Source of the DNA: Hymenobacter rigui
GTDB taxonomy: Bacteria; Bacteroidota; Bacteroidia; Cytophagales; Hymenobacteraceae
Reading direction: 5' to 3'
Assembly: GCF_003944715.1 (NCBI RefSeq)
Contig: NZ_RWIT01000004.1
Span: 1-64,000 of the forward strand
DNA length: 64,000 nucleotides
Shown here: positions 50,642-60,033 of the stretch, in pieces
Numbering within the stretch: the first letter of the stretch is position 1
Layout of the letters: each line of letters starts with the position of its first letter
Made by a program: the position numbers and the translations under genes
Notes under the pieces: model-generated
Told to the model about the DNA's origin: nothing
Database searches by the model: none
The model's input: the letters and a program-made list of their open reading frames with translations, nothing else

Positions 50642-51991
50642 CTACACGCCCACGGCAATACCGATAACCACGGCTGCGGCTCCCAAGGCCAGCAGCAGCA
50701 GGTAGAGGGGCAGCACGAACTTCCACCACTCATCAAACCGCACCCCGCAGGCGGCTACAATGGCCATGAGGGCACCGTTGGTGGGCGTAATCAGCTCGCA
50801 GAGGCCGGCCCCGTACTGGTAGGCCAGCACCGTAACCTGCCGAGAAAGGCCGATGAGGTCGGAGAGGGGCACCAGCAGGGGCATCGTCAGCACGGCCTGG
50901 CCGCTTACGCTGGGCACCGGTAGGTGCAGGGCCGTGTGCACGCCTATCATACCCAGGGCTGCTATCCAGGCCGGTAAACCAGCCAGCGGAGCCGAAAGGC
51001 TGTTGACGATGGTATCCACAATCTGGCCCTGCTCCAGCACCACGAAAATGGCCCGGGCAAACCCGATCAACAACGCGGAAAAGGCAATATCCCGGAAGCC
51101 GGCAATGAAGCCTTCGGCCGTACCCGTGAGGCCCAAACCGCCCACCAGTCCGGCCACCATGCCCAGGGTGAAAAACAGGGCGGCCATCTGTTCAAACTCC
51201 CAGCCCAGCTTCAGCACCCCATAGGCGAAAAAGGCAAACCCACTGAAGAGCAGGAGCAGTACCACGCCGTGGTTGCGGCCCGGCGCAATGGTGCCGGCCG
51301 GGTCAGCCGCATCGGCGGTTTCGGGCTGCACGCGGTGGCGCAGGGCGTAGCGCACGGTGCCGCCAATCCAGATAACCAGCGCCAAGGCCAGAAATATCAA
51401 TCGGAACCCGCCACCTGAGAGGAGCGGCAACTGGGCGAGTTTCTGGGCAATGCCCACCTGAAACGGGTTGAGCGGGCTGAACGCCGCGCCTACCGCCGCC
51501 GACCCAATGCTGACGGCCGCCGCCGTGAGGGTGGGGTACCCGATGCGTCGCATCAGAATGAGTAGCACCGGTACCAGAGGCACAATTTCCTCCTGCATAT
51601 TCTCCAGCGCCCCCATAGTAGCAAACAGCACCGAAATGATGGGAATCACCACCGCCTCGCGGCCCCGGAATTTGCTCAGCAGCCAGTCGACGCCCTGGCG
51701 CAGGGCCCCGGTCAGGTCCACCACCGTAAACGCTCCGCCGGCCAGAAACACCAGGAAAATCACCGATGCAGCATCCACCAGGCCTTTGGGAATATCTACC
51801 AGGGCCTGAAGTGGGCTGACCGGCGTGGCGGCTACGCGGTGGTAGGAGCCGGCCACCACCACTTCCCGGCCGGTGGCGGCATCGGGGTGGCGCTCAAACA
51901 CGCCGGCCGGTAGCACATAGCTCAGCAGGCAGGCCAGCAGGATAAACCCCACCATCAGGACCAGCGGGTGCGGAAAGCGTATCGTTTTCAT
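50642..51991 (-). CDS. YfcC/DcuC family carboxylate carrier
   Basis: A 449-residue inner-membrane carrier with about twelve helices, of the C4-dicarboxylate anaerobic carrier-like (PF03606) group. The motifs are LVFLAGGAFTVVDLTGALR, GAAFSPLNPFQVGIAQK and LVPLSDLIGLSRQ. Substrates in the family include dicarboxylates and amino acids; it is not possible to choose. The start codon ATG 51991 is 4 bases from a TACCTTCG element, so the transcript may be leaderless. Confidence 0.88.
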   Translation of the reverse strand: MKTIRFPHPLVLMVGFILLACLLSYVLPAGVFERHPDAATGREVVVAGSYHRVAATPVSPLQALVDIPKGLVDAASVIFLVFLAGGAFTVVDLTGALRQGVDWLLSKFRGREAVVIPIISVLFATMGALENMQEEIVPLVPVLLILMRRIGYPTLTAAAVSIGSAAVGAAFSPLNPFQVGIAQKLAQLPLLSGGGFRLIFLALALVIWIGGTVRYALRHRVQPETADAADPAGTIAPGRNHGVVLLLLFSGFAFFAYGVLKLGWEFEQMAALFFTLGMVAGLVGGLGLTGTAEGFIAGFRDIAFSALLIGFARAIFVVLEQGQIVDTIVNSLSAPLAGLPAWIAALGMIGVHTALHLPVPSVSGQAVLTMPLLVPLSDLIGLSRQVTVLAYQYGAGLCELITPTNGALMAIVAACGVRFDEWWKFVLPLYLLLLALGAAAVVIGIAVGV

Positions 51992-51995
51992 GCCG

Positions 51996-52003
51996 CGAAG
52001 GTA
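51996..52003 (-). promoter_or_regulatory. -7-like element abutting the YfcC start
   Basis: TACCTTCG on the minus strand, one mismatch from TAnnTTTG, ends 4 bases before the ATG. Confidence 0.4.
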
Positions 52004-52031
52004 GGACGGATGTTGAAAGTTGAATTCTGAA

Positions 52032-52163
52032 TAATGAGTGATGAATTGCTGTGCGGGCTACTTTGTGCCGGGGCAGCGCGAACCACAAGCCCCCCGGCAG
52101 CTGTTTACCGCAAACCCTGCGCATTGACCACCGGCCAATTCATCACTCAACATTCATCACTCC
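52032..52163. repeat. TCATCACTC-type inverted repeat
   Basis: ATGAGTGATGAATTG-like sequence near 52034-52048 is inverted at 52136-52150, followed by a second TCATCACTC copy. It lies between divergent genes. Confidence 0.55.
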
Positions 52164-52169
52164 CCTTTC

Positions 52170-52415
52170 ATGAAGTACGCCGAGTTCAAGCAGCTGCATA
52201 TGTACCGGCAGGCCGAGCACCTGGCGCAGCACGGCCACCTGCTGGCCGAGCGGCGACAGGACAGCTTCCGGCTGCGGCTGTTTGCCCTGGGCGACTTTTA
52301 CGCGGAGGAGTGGCGGGAATGGGAGGCGGAGCGGATTCTGTTCATTCACCTGTTTCAGCATCCGGCCGGCCTGCACGACTACCTCAGCGCCATCCGGCTG
52401 CCCGAGGAGTTGTAA
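52170..52415 (+). CDS. Small hypothetical protein
   Basis: An 81-residue protein, MKYAEFKQLHMYRQAEHLAQ at its start, with many Arg, His, Glu and aromatic residues and predicted helices. It has no signal or membrane segment and no recognised family. ATG 52170 follows a TCATCACTC repeat. The GT39 gene begins 33 bases later, so they may be co-transcribed. Confidence 0.6.
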   Translation: MKYAEFKQLHMYRQAEHLAQHGHLLAERRQDSFRLRLFALGDFYAEEWREWEAERILFIHLFQHPAGLHDYLSAIRLPEEL

Positions 52416-52448
52416 TGCCGTGTATCCGGCGGCTGCTATATTGAGGCC

Positions 52449-53999
52449 ATGAAGCCTTCCCGCCTCCTGCCACTGCTACTGGCTTTTATAAAATTTATCA
52501 GCAGCATGCTGGTGGCCAGTTCCGCCTACGAGTTGCACCGCGACGAATACCTGTACCTGAACTACGGCCAGCACCTGGCCTGGGGGTATCTGGAAGTGCC
52601 GCCGCTGATGGCCCTGCAGAGCTGGCTGACGCTGGCCTTGGGCGGGAGCTGGTTCTGGGTGAAGTTCTGGCCGGTCCTGTGGGGCAGCCTTACGGTGTAC
52701 GTGGTGGCCCGGGCGGCGCAACGGCTGGGCGGCGGCAGCTGGGCGGTGGTACTGGCCGGGATATGCTACCTCGTGGGAGCCTATACCCGGCTTAATTTTC
52801 TGTTTCAGCCCAACTCCTTCGAGGTGTTTGCCTTCACGGCAGTCGGCTACCTGCTCATCCGGTACCAGCAGGACGGTCGGCCACGCTGGTGGCTGGCGAT
52901 GGGCATACTGCTCGGACTGGCCCTACTGAACAAATACTCCGCCCTGTTCTTTATTGCTGCCCTGGGAGTAGCCCTGTTGCTTACACCGCTGCGGTGGGCA
53001 CTACGCACGCGGGCCTTCTGGCTGGGGGCCGGGCTGGCACTGCTGCTGTGGCTGCCCAACCTGCTATGGCAGCTGCGGCACGGCATTCCGTTTCGGCATC
53101 ATATGGCGCTGCTCCACGATACGCAACTGGTAAACGTATCGGTAGCTGATTTCTGGAAAGACCAGCTACTGATGAACCTGCCGGGGCTGTGGGTGTGGTC
53201 GGCCGGGCTGCTGGCGCTGCTGGCCGGGCCGTTGCGGCAATACCGGGCCGTGGGGTTGCTCTCGTGCGGTGGTTGGCTGCTGCTTACGGTGCTGCACGGC
53301 AAAAGCTATTACGCCCTGGGGTATTATCCCATTCTGTTTGCGGCCGGTGGGGTGTGGTGGGAGCAGGCGTGGGCTAAGTGGCCGCGAGCTGCCCGCCTGG
53401 CCCGGCCGGTCCTGCTGCTGCTGCCGGTGCTGCTGTGTCTGCCGCTGCTGCCGCTGCTGTTCACCGTGGAGCCCCCGGCCCGCATGCAGGCGCTGGGGCC
53501 GCGTTACCAAAGCACCGGTGCGTTTCGCTGGGAAGATGGCCGCAACCACGCCCTGCCCCAGGATTTTGCCGATATGCTGGGCTGGCAGGAACTGGCCGAC
53601 AAAACCTGGCAGGCTTACTTGGCGCTACCCGCGGCCACCCGCGCCCACACGCTTATTCTGGCGGCCAACTATGGGCAGGCCGGGGCCATCAACTACTATA
53701 ACCGCCGCCGCCCACTTCCGGCCGCGCACAGCTTCAATGGCAGCTACCTGCTCTGGCAAAGCCGCATGCCTTCATTGCCTTGGCAATACGTACTCCTCAT
53801 TGATGACGAGCCGGATAATCTGGCCGCCCACTTCCGCTCGTTCTGCCGGGTAGGAGAAGTGCGCAACCCGTATGCCCGGGAGCGGGGCACCGCCATCCTG
53901 CTCGGCACCGGCCCCGATAGTGCCATTGTGCAGCGCATCCGCCAGGAGCGGCGGCAGGGGCTGGCCGAATGGGGAAAGTTTCGGGAGCAGGACCGTTGA
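52449..53999 (+). CDS. GT39/ArnT-like membrane glycosyltransferase
   Basis: A 516-residue integral membrane enzyme with about ten to twelve helices and a C-terminal periplasmic part. The catalytic first loop has YELHRDEYLYLNYG with the acidic pair DE, the active site of GT39/GT83 enzymes that use polyprenyl-phosphate sugars. HGKSYYALGYYPILFAAGG is another family hallmark. It may use the sugar lipid made by the GT2 enzymes at 3622 or 13704. The acceptor is unknown. The ATG start is clear. Confidence 0.9.
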   Translation: MKPSRLLPLLLAFIKFISSMLVASSAYELHRDEYLYLNYGQHLAWGYLEVPPLMALQSWLTLALGGSWFWVKFWPVLWGSLTVYVVARAAQRLGGGSWAVVLAGICYLVGAYTRLNFLFQPNSFEVFAFTAVGYLLIRYQQDGRPRWWLAMGILLGLALLNKYSALFFIAALGVALLLTPLRWALRTRAFWLGAGLALLLWLPNLLWQLRHGIPFRHHMALLHDTQLVNVSVADFWKDQLLMNLPGLWVWSAGLLALLAGPLRQYRAVGLLSCGGWLLLTVLHGKSYYALGYYPILFAAGGVWWEQAWAKWPRAARLARPVLLLLPVLLCLPLLPLLFTVEPPARMQALGPRYQSTGAFRWEDGRNHALPQDFADMLGWQELADKTWQAYLALPAATRAHTLILAANYGQAGAINYYNRRRPLPAAHSFNGSYLLWQSRMPSLPWQYVLLIDDEPDNLAAHFRSFCRVGEVRNPYARERGTAILLGTGPDSAIVQRIRQERRQGLAEWGKFREQDR

Positions 54000-54013
54000 G
54001 GCCAACTGTTCAC

Positions 54014-54640
54014 TTACCGTTTCACTACCACGCTGGCTTCCGGGCGCTCTACGTCCACAATTTCCTGCTTTTCCAGCATGATTTTCAGGTCGTAGCGGGT
54101 AAGCTCCAGGGGGTCGGAGGCATAGTACTCCGGCTGGTTCAGAGACTGAACTTTCCCTTCGTTGTCGATTTCGTAGTTGTTGGCCAGCAGCTTCACGGTG
54201 TTGCCGGTTACATCTTGCACCTTCCACAGTGAGTAATGGCCATTATCCGTCCGCACGTGGTATAAGTCGCCTTTGTGAGGGGCGGTGATGAACGTCTGAT
54301 TGGCCCGGTGGTTGTTGCTGCTGGCTATTAGTCCCCAGATGATCAGGGCCGCTACTACTGCCAGACCGATAAAATGCCACACGGGCACCTTGGCGCGCTG
54401 TTTCAGCTCCTGAAACGTCTGGCGCAGGCCAGTGTCCATTTCCTTGGGCTTAAGCACCTGCCGACAGTGCCCGCATTCCGAGGCTCCCACTTTCCCGATT
54501 GAAAACAGCGGTATCCAGTAAATGTGCGCGTACCGGCCAAATACACTCATGCGCATCCCGCTGGGAGCGGAGCAGGCCAGACACTCGCCCGAAACGGATT
54601 CAGTAAGCAGATGAGAGGAGCGGTAGCCGTAGATAATCAT
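54014..54640 (-). CDS. Membrane protein with N-terminal zinc ribbon
   Basis: A 208-residue protein. A four-Cys zinc ribbon lies in the N-terminus (ECLACSAP and ECGHCRQV), then a membrane helix at about 90-110 (VPVWHFIGLAVVAALIIWG), then a C-terminal part of beta strands (KGDLYHVRTDNGHYSLWKVQ). No family is recognised. ATG 54640 begins MIIYGYRSSH, as in other zinc-ribbon proteins of Bacteroidota. It is convergent with the GT39 gene. Confidence 0.7.
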   Translation of the reverse strand: MIIYGYRSSHLLTESVSGECLACSAPSGMRMSVFGRYAHIYWIPLFSIGKVGASECGHCRQVLKPKEMDTGLRQTFQELKQRAKVPVWHFIGLAVVAALIIWGLIASSNNHRANQTFITAPHKGDLYHVRTDNGHYSLWKVQDVTGNTVKLLANNYEIDNEGKVQSLNQPEYYASDPLELTRYDLKIMLEKQEIVDVERPEASVVVKR

Positions 54641-54824
54641 GCGGTAGCAGGTCAGAAAGCGAAGTGCTTGGCTCGGCAGTAGCAATAAAGCCGTGACCCG
54701 GTTAAGGGGCTTCGTGGTACACTATTGTCGAGGCCTAATATTCGGAATTTTTACCCGGAATTCGACAAGAAAAAATCCTAAATCTGTTCATTTTTTAGCA
54801 TTATGCTAGTGCTGCCAGGTGCCG

Positions 54825-56486
54825 CTATGGCTGCGGCCGGCCAAAGCGGCGGCCAAAAAAGTCGTCGGGGTTCCAGGCTGGCCGTGTTGGGTTCTGGGCC
54901 ACCAGATAGCCAATCAGGAAATTGAGCTGCACGTATTTCCGACCGGCTTCGTAATCGAAGGTGCCATTGCTGTCATCCTGGGGCTTGTGGTAGGTGACGG
55001 CCCGCCACTTCTGGACCTGCTCAGCCAGGTTGTTTTTGCCGTCGGCGGTGCGGTTGCCGTATTTGATGTGCAGGGCCGGAATACCCTGGGCCACAAAGCT
55101 GTACTGGTCGGAGCGGATGAAGCGGTTCTGCTCGGGCTCCGGATCCTCCTCTACCGTTAGGCCCAGGTGCTGGGCGGCCTCGGCTACGGGCTGCGCCAGC
55201 GTGGAGTGTTGCGCCCCCAACGGCACCACCGACAGCAGCGGGGCAATGATGGTTGGCATATCGGTATTTACGTCAGCTACGAGGCTGGTTTTGGGCACCG
55301 TGGGCCGGGCGGCAAAGTAGGCCGAGCCCAGCAGGCCGAGCTCTTCCCCGGTTTGCAGCACCAGCAAAATACTGCGCTTGGGTTTCTGCTTCAGATGCGT
55401 GTACAATCGGGCAATTTCCAGCACCGAAGCCACGCCCGAAGCATTATCGTGGGCCCCGTTGTAAATAGAGTCGCCCTGTACGGGTGCGCCTACGCCCAGG
55501 TGGTCGAGGTGGGCAGAGTGCACCACGTATTCAGTACGCAGCACCGGGTCGGAACCCGGAATCTGGCCGATTACGTTGTAGGAGTCAATATCCTGGTAGG
55601 ACGACTGCCAATTGGCGCTCAAAGTACCGCGTAACGCCGCTGGTGCCGGGATACCCTGCCGCAGGCTGCTGAGCACTTTGCCCGTATCGGTGGCGGCATT
55701 GAGCAGCAGCGCGTGCAGCCCGGCCGCCGACAGCGTACCCGTCAGCTCCACGCCCGAGCCGCTGATGAAGCCCCGGGAAGCGGCCACCCGGCCATCGGAG
55801 CCCAGCACGCTGGTGGTAGAAAGCGGCCGGGCCGGGGTTGCAACTGTTGAAGTGGGAGCGGGGCGGGAACTGGCAAACAATACGCCCACGGCCCCGTGCC
55901 GGGCGGCTGTTTGCACCAACAGCGTCTGGTCCTGGCTGGCGGCGGCCACCGTGCTGGGGAAGCGGCGCGGCGCACCCCGGACAATCACCACTACTTTGCC
56001 CCGCACATCCAGGTTTTGGTAGTCGTCGTACCCCTGGTCGGGGGCCGAGATGCCGTAGCCCGCAAAGGCCAGAGCAGAGGCGGGCAGCTGGGCCTTTGGC
56101 TGCTCGGGGTGGGGAAACAGGTGAATCTCGGCTGGGGCTACGGCCAGTGGTCCGCCACCGGGCTGGTAGGTAACCATGGCACCCGGCTGCACCGTAGCCC
56201 GGCGCAGGCGTACGCGCTGCGTAAACGTACCGTCCTCGCCGGCGGGCTGCACGCCGAAGCTGCGCAGCTGAGCGGTTACATAATCCACGGCCAGCTGGTA
56301 GCCCGGGGTACCGGGCTTGCGGCCGCGCAGCTTATCATCGGCCAAGTATTGAATATGGGCCTTCAGGTCGTCGGCGCGAACCTGTCGCAGGGCTTTATCA
56401 ACTTTTTTGGGAACTAGCTGGGCTGGCACCGACGTGGCAGCTAAATGCAGAAGGGCAGTTAGAAGTAGGTGAAAAGGGCGTTTCAT
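54825..56486 (-). CDS. M28 family metallopeptidase with PA domain
   Basis: A 553-residue exported peptidase. A signal peptide (about 1-22) is followed by an N-terminal segment, a PA domain (about 140-270, with LDVRGKVVVIVRG) and the M28 catalytic domain. Zinc ligands and active-site motifs are seen in VVHSAHLDHLG, GAHDNASGVASV and TGEELGLLGSAYFA. M28 enzymes are aminopeptidases or carboxypeptidases of the periplasm. ATG 56486 is close to a TACTTTG-like element, which suggests a leaderless message. Confidence 0.92.
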   Translation of the reverse strand: MKRPFHLLLTALLHLAATSVPAQLVPKKVDKALRQVRADDLKAHIQYLADDKLRGRKPGTPGYQLAVDYVTAQLRSFGVQPAGEDGTFTQRVRLRRATVQPGAMVTYQPGGGPLAVAPAEIHLFPHPEQPKAQLPASALAFAGYGISAPDQGYDDYQNLDVRGKVVVIVRGAPRRFPSTVAAASQDQTLLVQTAARHGAVGVLFASSRPAPTSTVATPARPLSTTSVLGSDGRVAASRGFISGSGVELTGTLSAAGLHALLLNAATDTGKVLSSLRQGIPAPAALRGTLSANWQSSYQDIDSYNVIGQIPGSDPVLRTEYVVHSAHLDHLGVGAPVQGDSIYNGAHDNASGVASVLEIARLYTHLKQKPKRSILLVLQTGEELGLLGSAYFAARPTVPKTSLVADVNTDMPTIIAPLLSVVPLGAQHSTLAQPVAEAAQHLGLTVEEDPEPEQNRFIRSDQYSFVAQGIPALHIKYGNRTADGKNNLAEQVQKWRAVTYHKPQDDSNGTFDYEAGRKYVQLNFLIGYLVAQNPTRPAWNPDDFFGRRFGRPQP

Positions 56487-56529
56487 GGTCCCAAAGTACA
56501 ACCAACGACCTTATACCTTCGCCGTGGAA

Positions 56530-56880
56530 CTAAGCCAGCTGCTCCAGTTCCTGCAGCAGCGTTTCGATGCGGGCGGCGTGATCATCCAACTGTTCCAGCC
56601 CTGCGCGCGACTCCTCCAACTGGCCGCGCTGGTACTGCTGCACCAGTGACTGGCCGGTGCGCAGCATCCGCTGCAGCTCCTGCTCCAGGCGCTGATACGG
56701 CAGCGACGTGCCATACTTGGGCTTCACGACTGTTTGCAGCCACACGCCCAGCGGGTTGTCGGCCAGCGAGAACAGACTGGGGTCGGGCTCCCGTACGCCA
56801 TACAGCACCGAGCGCAGCCGCGACTTGAACAGCACCTGCTTGATGCGGGCCTGCTGAAAATCCAGAACACTCAACTCCAT
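56530..56880 (-). CDS. CZB-like four-helix protein without zinc ligands
   Basis: A 116-residue all-helical protein. Its layout matches the chemoreceptor zinc-binding (CZB) domain: FKSRLRSVLYG in helix 1, DNPLGVWLQ in place of the usual CxLGxW (residues 41-49), and LPYQRLEQELQRML near helix 3. In CZB domains one Cys and three His bind zinc. Here the expected His in helix 1 is Gln15, Cys is Asn42, and the helix-3 His residues are absent, so zinc binding is unlikely. It follows the PAS gene by 51 bases on the same strand and is probably co-transcribed. Confidence 0.6.
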   Translation of the reverse strand: MELSVLDFQQARIKQVLFKSRLRSVLYGVREPDPSLFSLADNPLGVWLQTVVKPKYGTSLPYQRLEQELQRMLRTGQSLVQQYQRGQLEESRAGLEQLDDHAARIETLLQELEQLA

Positions 56881-56931
56881 AGGGTGTGCAGTTCGGCCCG
56901 GAAGCCAGCCAAAAGGAAATACCGGGACCTG

Positions 56932-58233
56932 CTAGGCATTAGCATCACGGTTTTCGAGGGCTTGCCGGGCCAGTACCAGAGCAGTTACATCATACGCAAA
57001 CACCGTAATGCCGGCTTTTTCGCCGTTTTCACGCAGTTGCTGATAGGTGAAGTTGAAATAATTGGTTTCCAGCTTCCCGCTCTGATTCCTGTCAATAGCA
57101 ACAGGTATTTCGTTGCCCACAAATACCTCGCCGGTATTGTACACATTGTCCAGCAGCGTAATAAAACCCTGGTCTACTAACTCGGGCAGTGCATCGGCTA
57201 CCGGCAACCCGAGCAGCTGCCGATCAGGAAACATGCTCTGGTACTGGGTGTTCACAAACTCGTAGCGGTGCTGAGGTCCCCGCAGCACACAAATCAGGGC
57301 CGGGGTGTGCATGAACAGGTTATAGAAGGTTTCGCGCTGCTGCTGCACCTGTTGAAACGCATGGTACGCCTGGTCTGAAAGCACGGCCTGCTGCTCGTTC
57401 TGCTCCAGCAACTCCTGCACCATCTGCTTCTGGTCATGAATATCCATGCCGCAGCCTACCCACATCAGCAGGGAGCCATCGGGGGCGAGGCGGGGCTGGG
57501 CGCGTACCAGCACCCAGCGGTACTGTCCATCGGCGCGGCGCAGGCGGTACTCCACCTGATAGGGCTGGCCACTGTCCACGCACTCCAGCCAGGCTTTGCG
57601 TACCCGCTCCTGGTCGTCGGGATGCAGGCTGCTGATCCATTGCAGACCGGTTTGCTGTTCCATAGCCTGCCCGGTAAACTGCAGCCAGCGGGAGTTGAAA
57701 AAGTCCCGACCACCATCGGGCTGGGCCGTCCAGATCATCACCGGCAAAGATTCCAGAATGAAGCGTGTGCGCTCGTGCTGCTCATTCAGGGCCTGCTGCA
57801 TCTGGCGGTTGCGCTGCTCGGAGAAATAGCGCTCCGTCACGTCCTGAGTGCGCTGCAGAATAAACTCCAGTTCTCCGTTGGCATCAAGCACCGGATAGTG
57901 CGTGGCCTCCCAGTACAGCTCTTCCAGCTCAACGCCCGTATTCGTAATCTTTTCCAGATCGTAGCGGATAAGGGGCATCGTGTGGGGCTCCCGATGCCGG
58001 CGCACGTGCTCATGCGACTCGCGGATGATGCGCGCCGACTCCTCGTCGGTAGCCGGATATGCCTCAAAAAACGGCTTGCCTACCGCTTCTTCACGGCTTT
58101 TCAACGACACGGCCACGTGGCTGTCCGTGTTATCCACGATAGTTGCCTCTGCATTGGGGGCAATCAGCAGAAAGTTATCGGGCAGCGCATGAAACAGCCG
58201 TTGATAGTCGACTGGGAAGGCAGAGGTGGGCAT
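56932..58233 (-). CDS. Triple-PAS sensor protein without an output domain
   Basis: A 433-residue soluble protein with three PAS domains (about 10-135, 160-285, 300-420). The second has the canonical PAS/PAC pattern FFNSRWLQFTGQAMEQQTG and EYRLRRADGQYRWVLVRAQP; the first has VSLKSREEAVGKPFFEAYP; the third PALICVLRGPQHRYEFVNTQ. The sequence stops after the third PAS (AYDVTALVLARQAL) without a histidine kinase or cyclase domain. It may be a regulator, or a truncated kinase. ATG 58233 follows a leader with a -7 element at 58284-58291. Confidence 0.88.
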   Translation of the reverse strand: MPTSAFPVDYQRLFHALPDNFLLIAPNAEATIVDNTDSHVAVSLKSREEAVGKPFFEAYPATDEESARIIRESHEHVRRHREPHTMPLIRYDLEKITNTGVELEELYWEATHYPVLDANGELEFILQRTQDVTERYFSEQRNRQMQQALNEQHERTRFILESLPVMIWTAQPDGGRDFFNSRWLQFTGQAMEQQTGLQWISSLHPDDQERVRKAWLECVDSGQPYQVEYRLRRADGQYRWVLVRAQPRLAPDGSLLMWVGCGMDIHDQKQMVQELLEQNEQQAVLSDQAYHAFQQVQQQRETFYNLFMHTPALICVLRGPQHRYEFVNTQYQSMFPDRQLLGLPVADALPELVDQGFITLLDNVYNTGEVFVGNEIPVAIDRNQSGKLETNYFNFTYQQLRENGEKAGITVFAYDVTALVLARQALENRDANA

Positions 58234-58283
58234 GGGTAGAAAGCTGAAAACAGAGAAATCGGAGGACTGTCGGCTAGCCGGAC

Positions 58284-58291
58284 CAAAAGTA
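58284..58291 (-). promoter_or_regulatory. -7 element of the PAS gene
   Basis: TACTTTTG on the minus strand matches TAnnTTTG, 50 bases before the start. The remainder of the 296-base gap to the M48 gene holds no other feature that I recognise. Confidence 0.5.
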
Positions 58292-58530
58292 CTTGACAAA
58301 ACCACAGTAATCGTATCGGCCGGCCTGCTGGGTATAAAATTGGAGTACTAGGTATCACGTTTCCACTTGTTCACCACGCCGTCGGTCGGCTAATATTGAC
58401 TGTGCAACTTCCTGCATACGGAAGTGAAAAAAATATAGCTGAACCAGCAGTGGTTTTTTTCCGGTGCACCCAGTAGTTTTAACGCTCTCATAATTGCTAT
58501 CAACCCGGAAACCGCACAGGTTTCAGTTGT

Positions 58531-60003
58531 ATGATTCGTGTTCTTATTGGAGTACTATGGCTATGCCTGCAGGCAGGTACGGCCGCTGCCCAGCAAACTA
58601 CCTACACTCCCTACTACTCGGCGGATACCACGCAGGCCTACCAACTGGCGGTAGCGCACCGCACGGCTATTCAGGCGCACCTGGGTGCGGCCAAAACCGG
58701 CAACAGCGAGTACCGGGAGCATTATAAGCGCATTGTGCGCGAGACATCTTCGGAAGTATACAACGCCATCCGGCACTCGGCCCTGCTCGATGCGGAGCTG
58801 AATGCTATGGTGCAGCGCGTGTTCCGGCAGATTCAGCAGGCCAACCCGCAGGTGGCTTCGGCCCGGCTGGTGCTCACGCGCAACCCGCAGGCCAATGCCT
58901 ACGCCGTGGGCAATGGCACCGTCATTCTGAATGTGGGGCTGCTGCCCGGCCTGGAAAATGAAAGTCAGCTGGCCTTTGTGCTCTGCCATGAGCTGGCGCA
59001 CATCCAGTGCCGACACATGGAAACCAGTATTCAGGAACGGCTGACTACCCTGCACAGCCGCGAGATGCGGCGGCAGGTGCGCCGCATTATTCAGGCGGAG
59101 TATAATATCAACTCCCGCATGAAGGATCTGGTGATGGGCCTTTCTCTGGACGGCAGCTACCACCAGCGCCGCCACGAGCGGCAGGCCGATTCACTGGGCT
59201 ACGTATTACTAAAGCGCACCACCTACGAGGCCCCGCAGGCCTATCGGGCCCTGGAGCTGCTGGACCACATCGACGAGCCCGTGGTGAAGGAGCCGCTGGA
59301 GCTGGGCCGCTATTTCAGCTGCGCCGAGTTTCCCAAAACCTTCGAGGCGGCCCCCGCCCGGCCGCAGTCCATCTTCACGGTGAAGACGCCCGAAAAAACC
59401 GTACTGCAAACCACCGATACCCTTAAGTCGCACCCCGATTGTGCCAAGCGCATGCGCTACCTGCGCGAGCTAACGGCCGGCCAGATTGCCGAGGGGACCC
59501 AGCCTGTAACGCCCGAGTTTGCCCGTTTGCGCAGCATCAGTCGGCTGGAAGTGGTGCAAAGCTGGTTTGATACCGACTGCTACGACCACGCTCTGTTTGA
59601 CGCCCTGCAGCAGCTGCGCTCCGACCCGCAGAATGCCTACCTGCGCTCCATGGTGCTGCTGAGCTTGTACGAGTTGCAGCACTACCAGCTTGACCACCGC
59701 TTCACGGAGGTGGTGTCCAATATGTCGGAGCACAATCCGGCTAATTTCAACCAGCTCCTCACGGTGCTGTATGGGCTGCGCACCACCGAGTATAAACAGC
59801 TGAGCGCCTGTTTCGCGCAGCTGGCCCCAGCCCCGGCCGACGATGAGTTTACCTTGGCCGCCCGCTACGCCGCCGCCATGCTGGCCGCCGACCAGCCCCA
59901 GGCCACGGCGCTTCGGCAGCAATATCAGGCCCGATTCCGCGCGGGCCGGTTCACTACGCTTCTATTTCCCGCACCGGCTGCCACCGGCCGAAAAACCCGT
60001 TAA
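58531..60003 (+). CDS. M48 family metallopeptidase
   Basis: A 490-residue exported peptidase with a signal peptide (about 1-20). The zinc-binding HELAH motif is at about residues 153-157 in VLCHELAHIQCRH, and the third ligand Glu lies in ERQADSLGYVLL. It has the helical core of BepA/YfgC-type periplasmic M48 proteases, which help assemble and clear outer-membrane proteins. A C-terminal helical extension of about 180 residues may be TPR-like. The next gene begins 30 bases later and is likely in the same operon. Confidence 0.9.
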   Translation: MIRVLIGVLWLCLQAGTAAAQQTTYTPYYSADTTQAYQLAVAHRTAIQAHLGAAKTGNSEYREHYKRIVRETSSEVYNAIRHSALLDAELNAMVQRVFRQIQQANPQVASARLVLTRNPQANAYAVGNGTVILNVGLLPGLENESQLAFVLCHELAHIQCRHMETSIQERLTTLHSREMRRQVRRIIQAEYNINSRMKDLVMGLSLDGSYHQRRHERQADSLGYVLLKRTTYEAPQAYRALELLDHIDEPVVKEPLELGRYFSCAEFPKTFEAAPARPQSIFTVKTPEKTVLQTTDTLKSHPDCAKRMRYLRELTAGQIAEGTQPVTPEFARLRSISRLEVVQSWFDTDCYDHALFDALQQLRSDPQNAYLRSMVLLSLYELQHYQLDHRFTEVVSNMSEHNPANFNQLLTVLYGLRTTEYKQLSACFAQLAPAPADDEFTLAARYAAAMLAADQPQATALRQQYQARFRAGRFTTLLFPAPAATGRKTR

Positions 60004-60033
60004 TCTCTCTCCATTTTACCCTTTTACTCCCGT

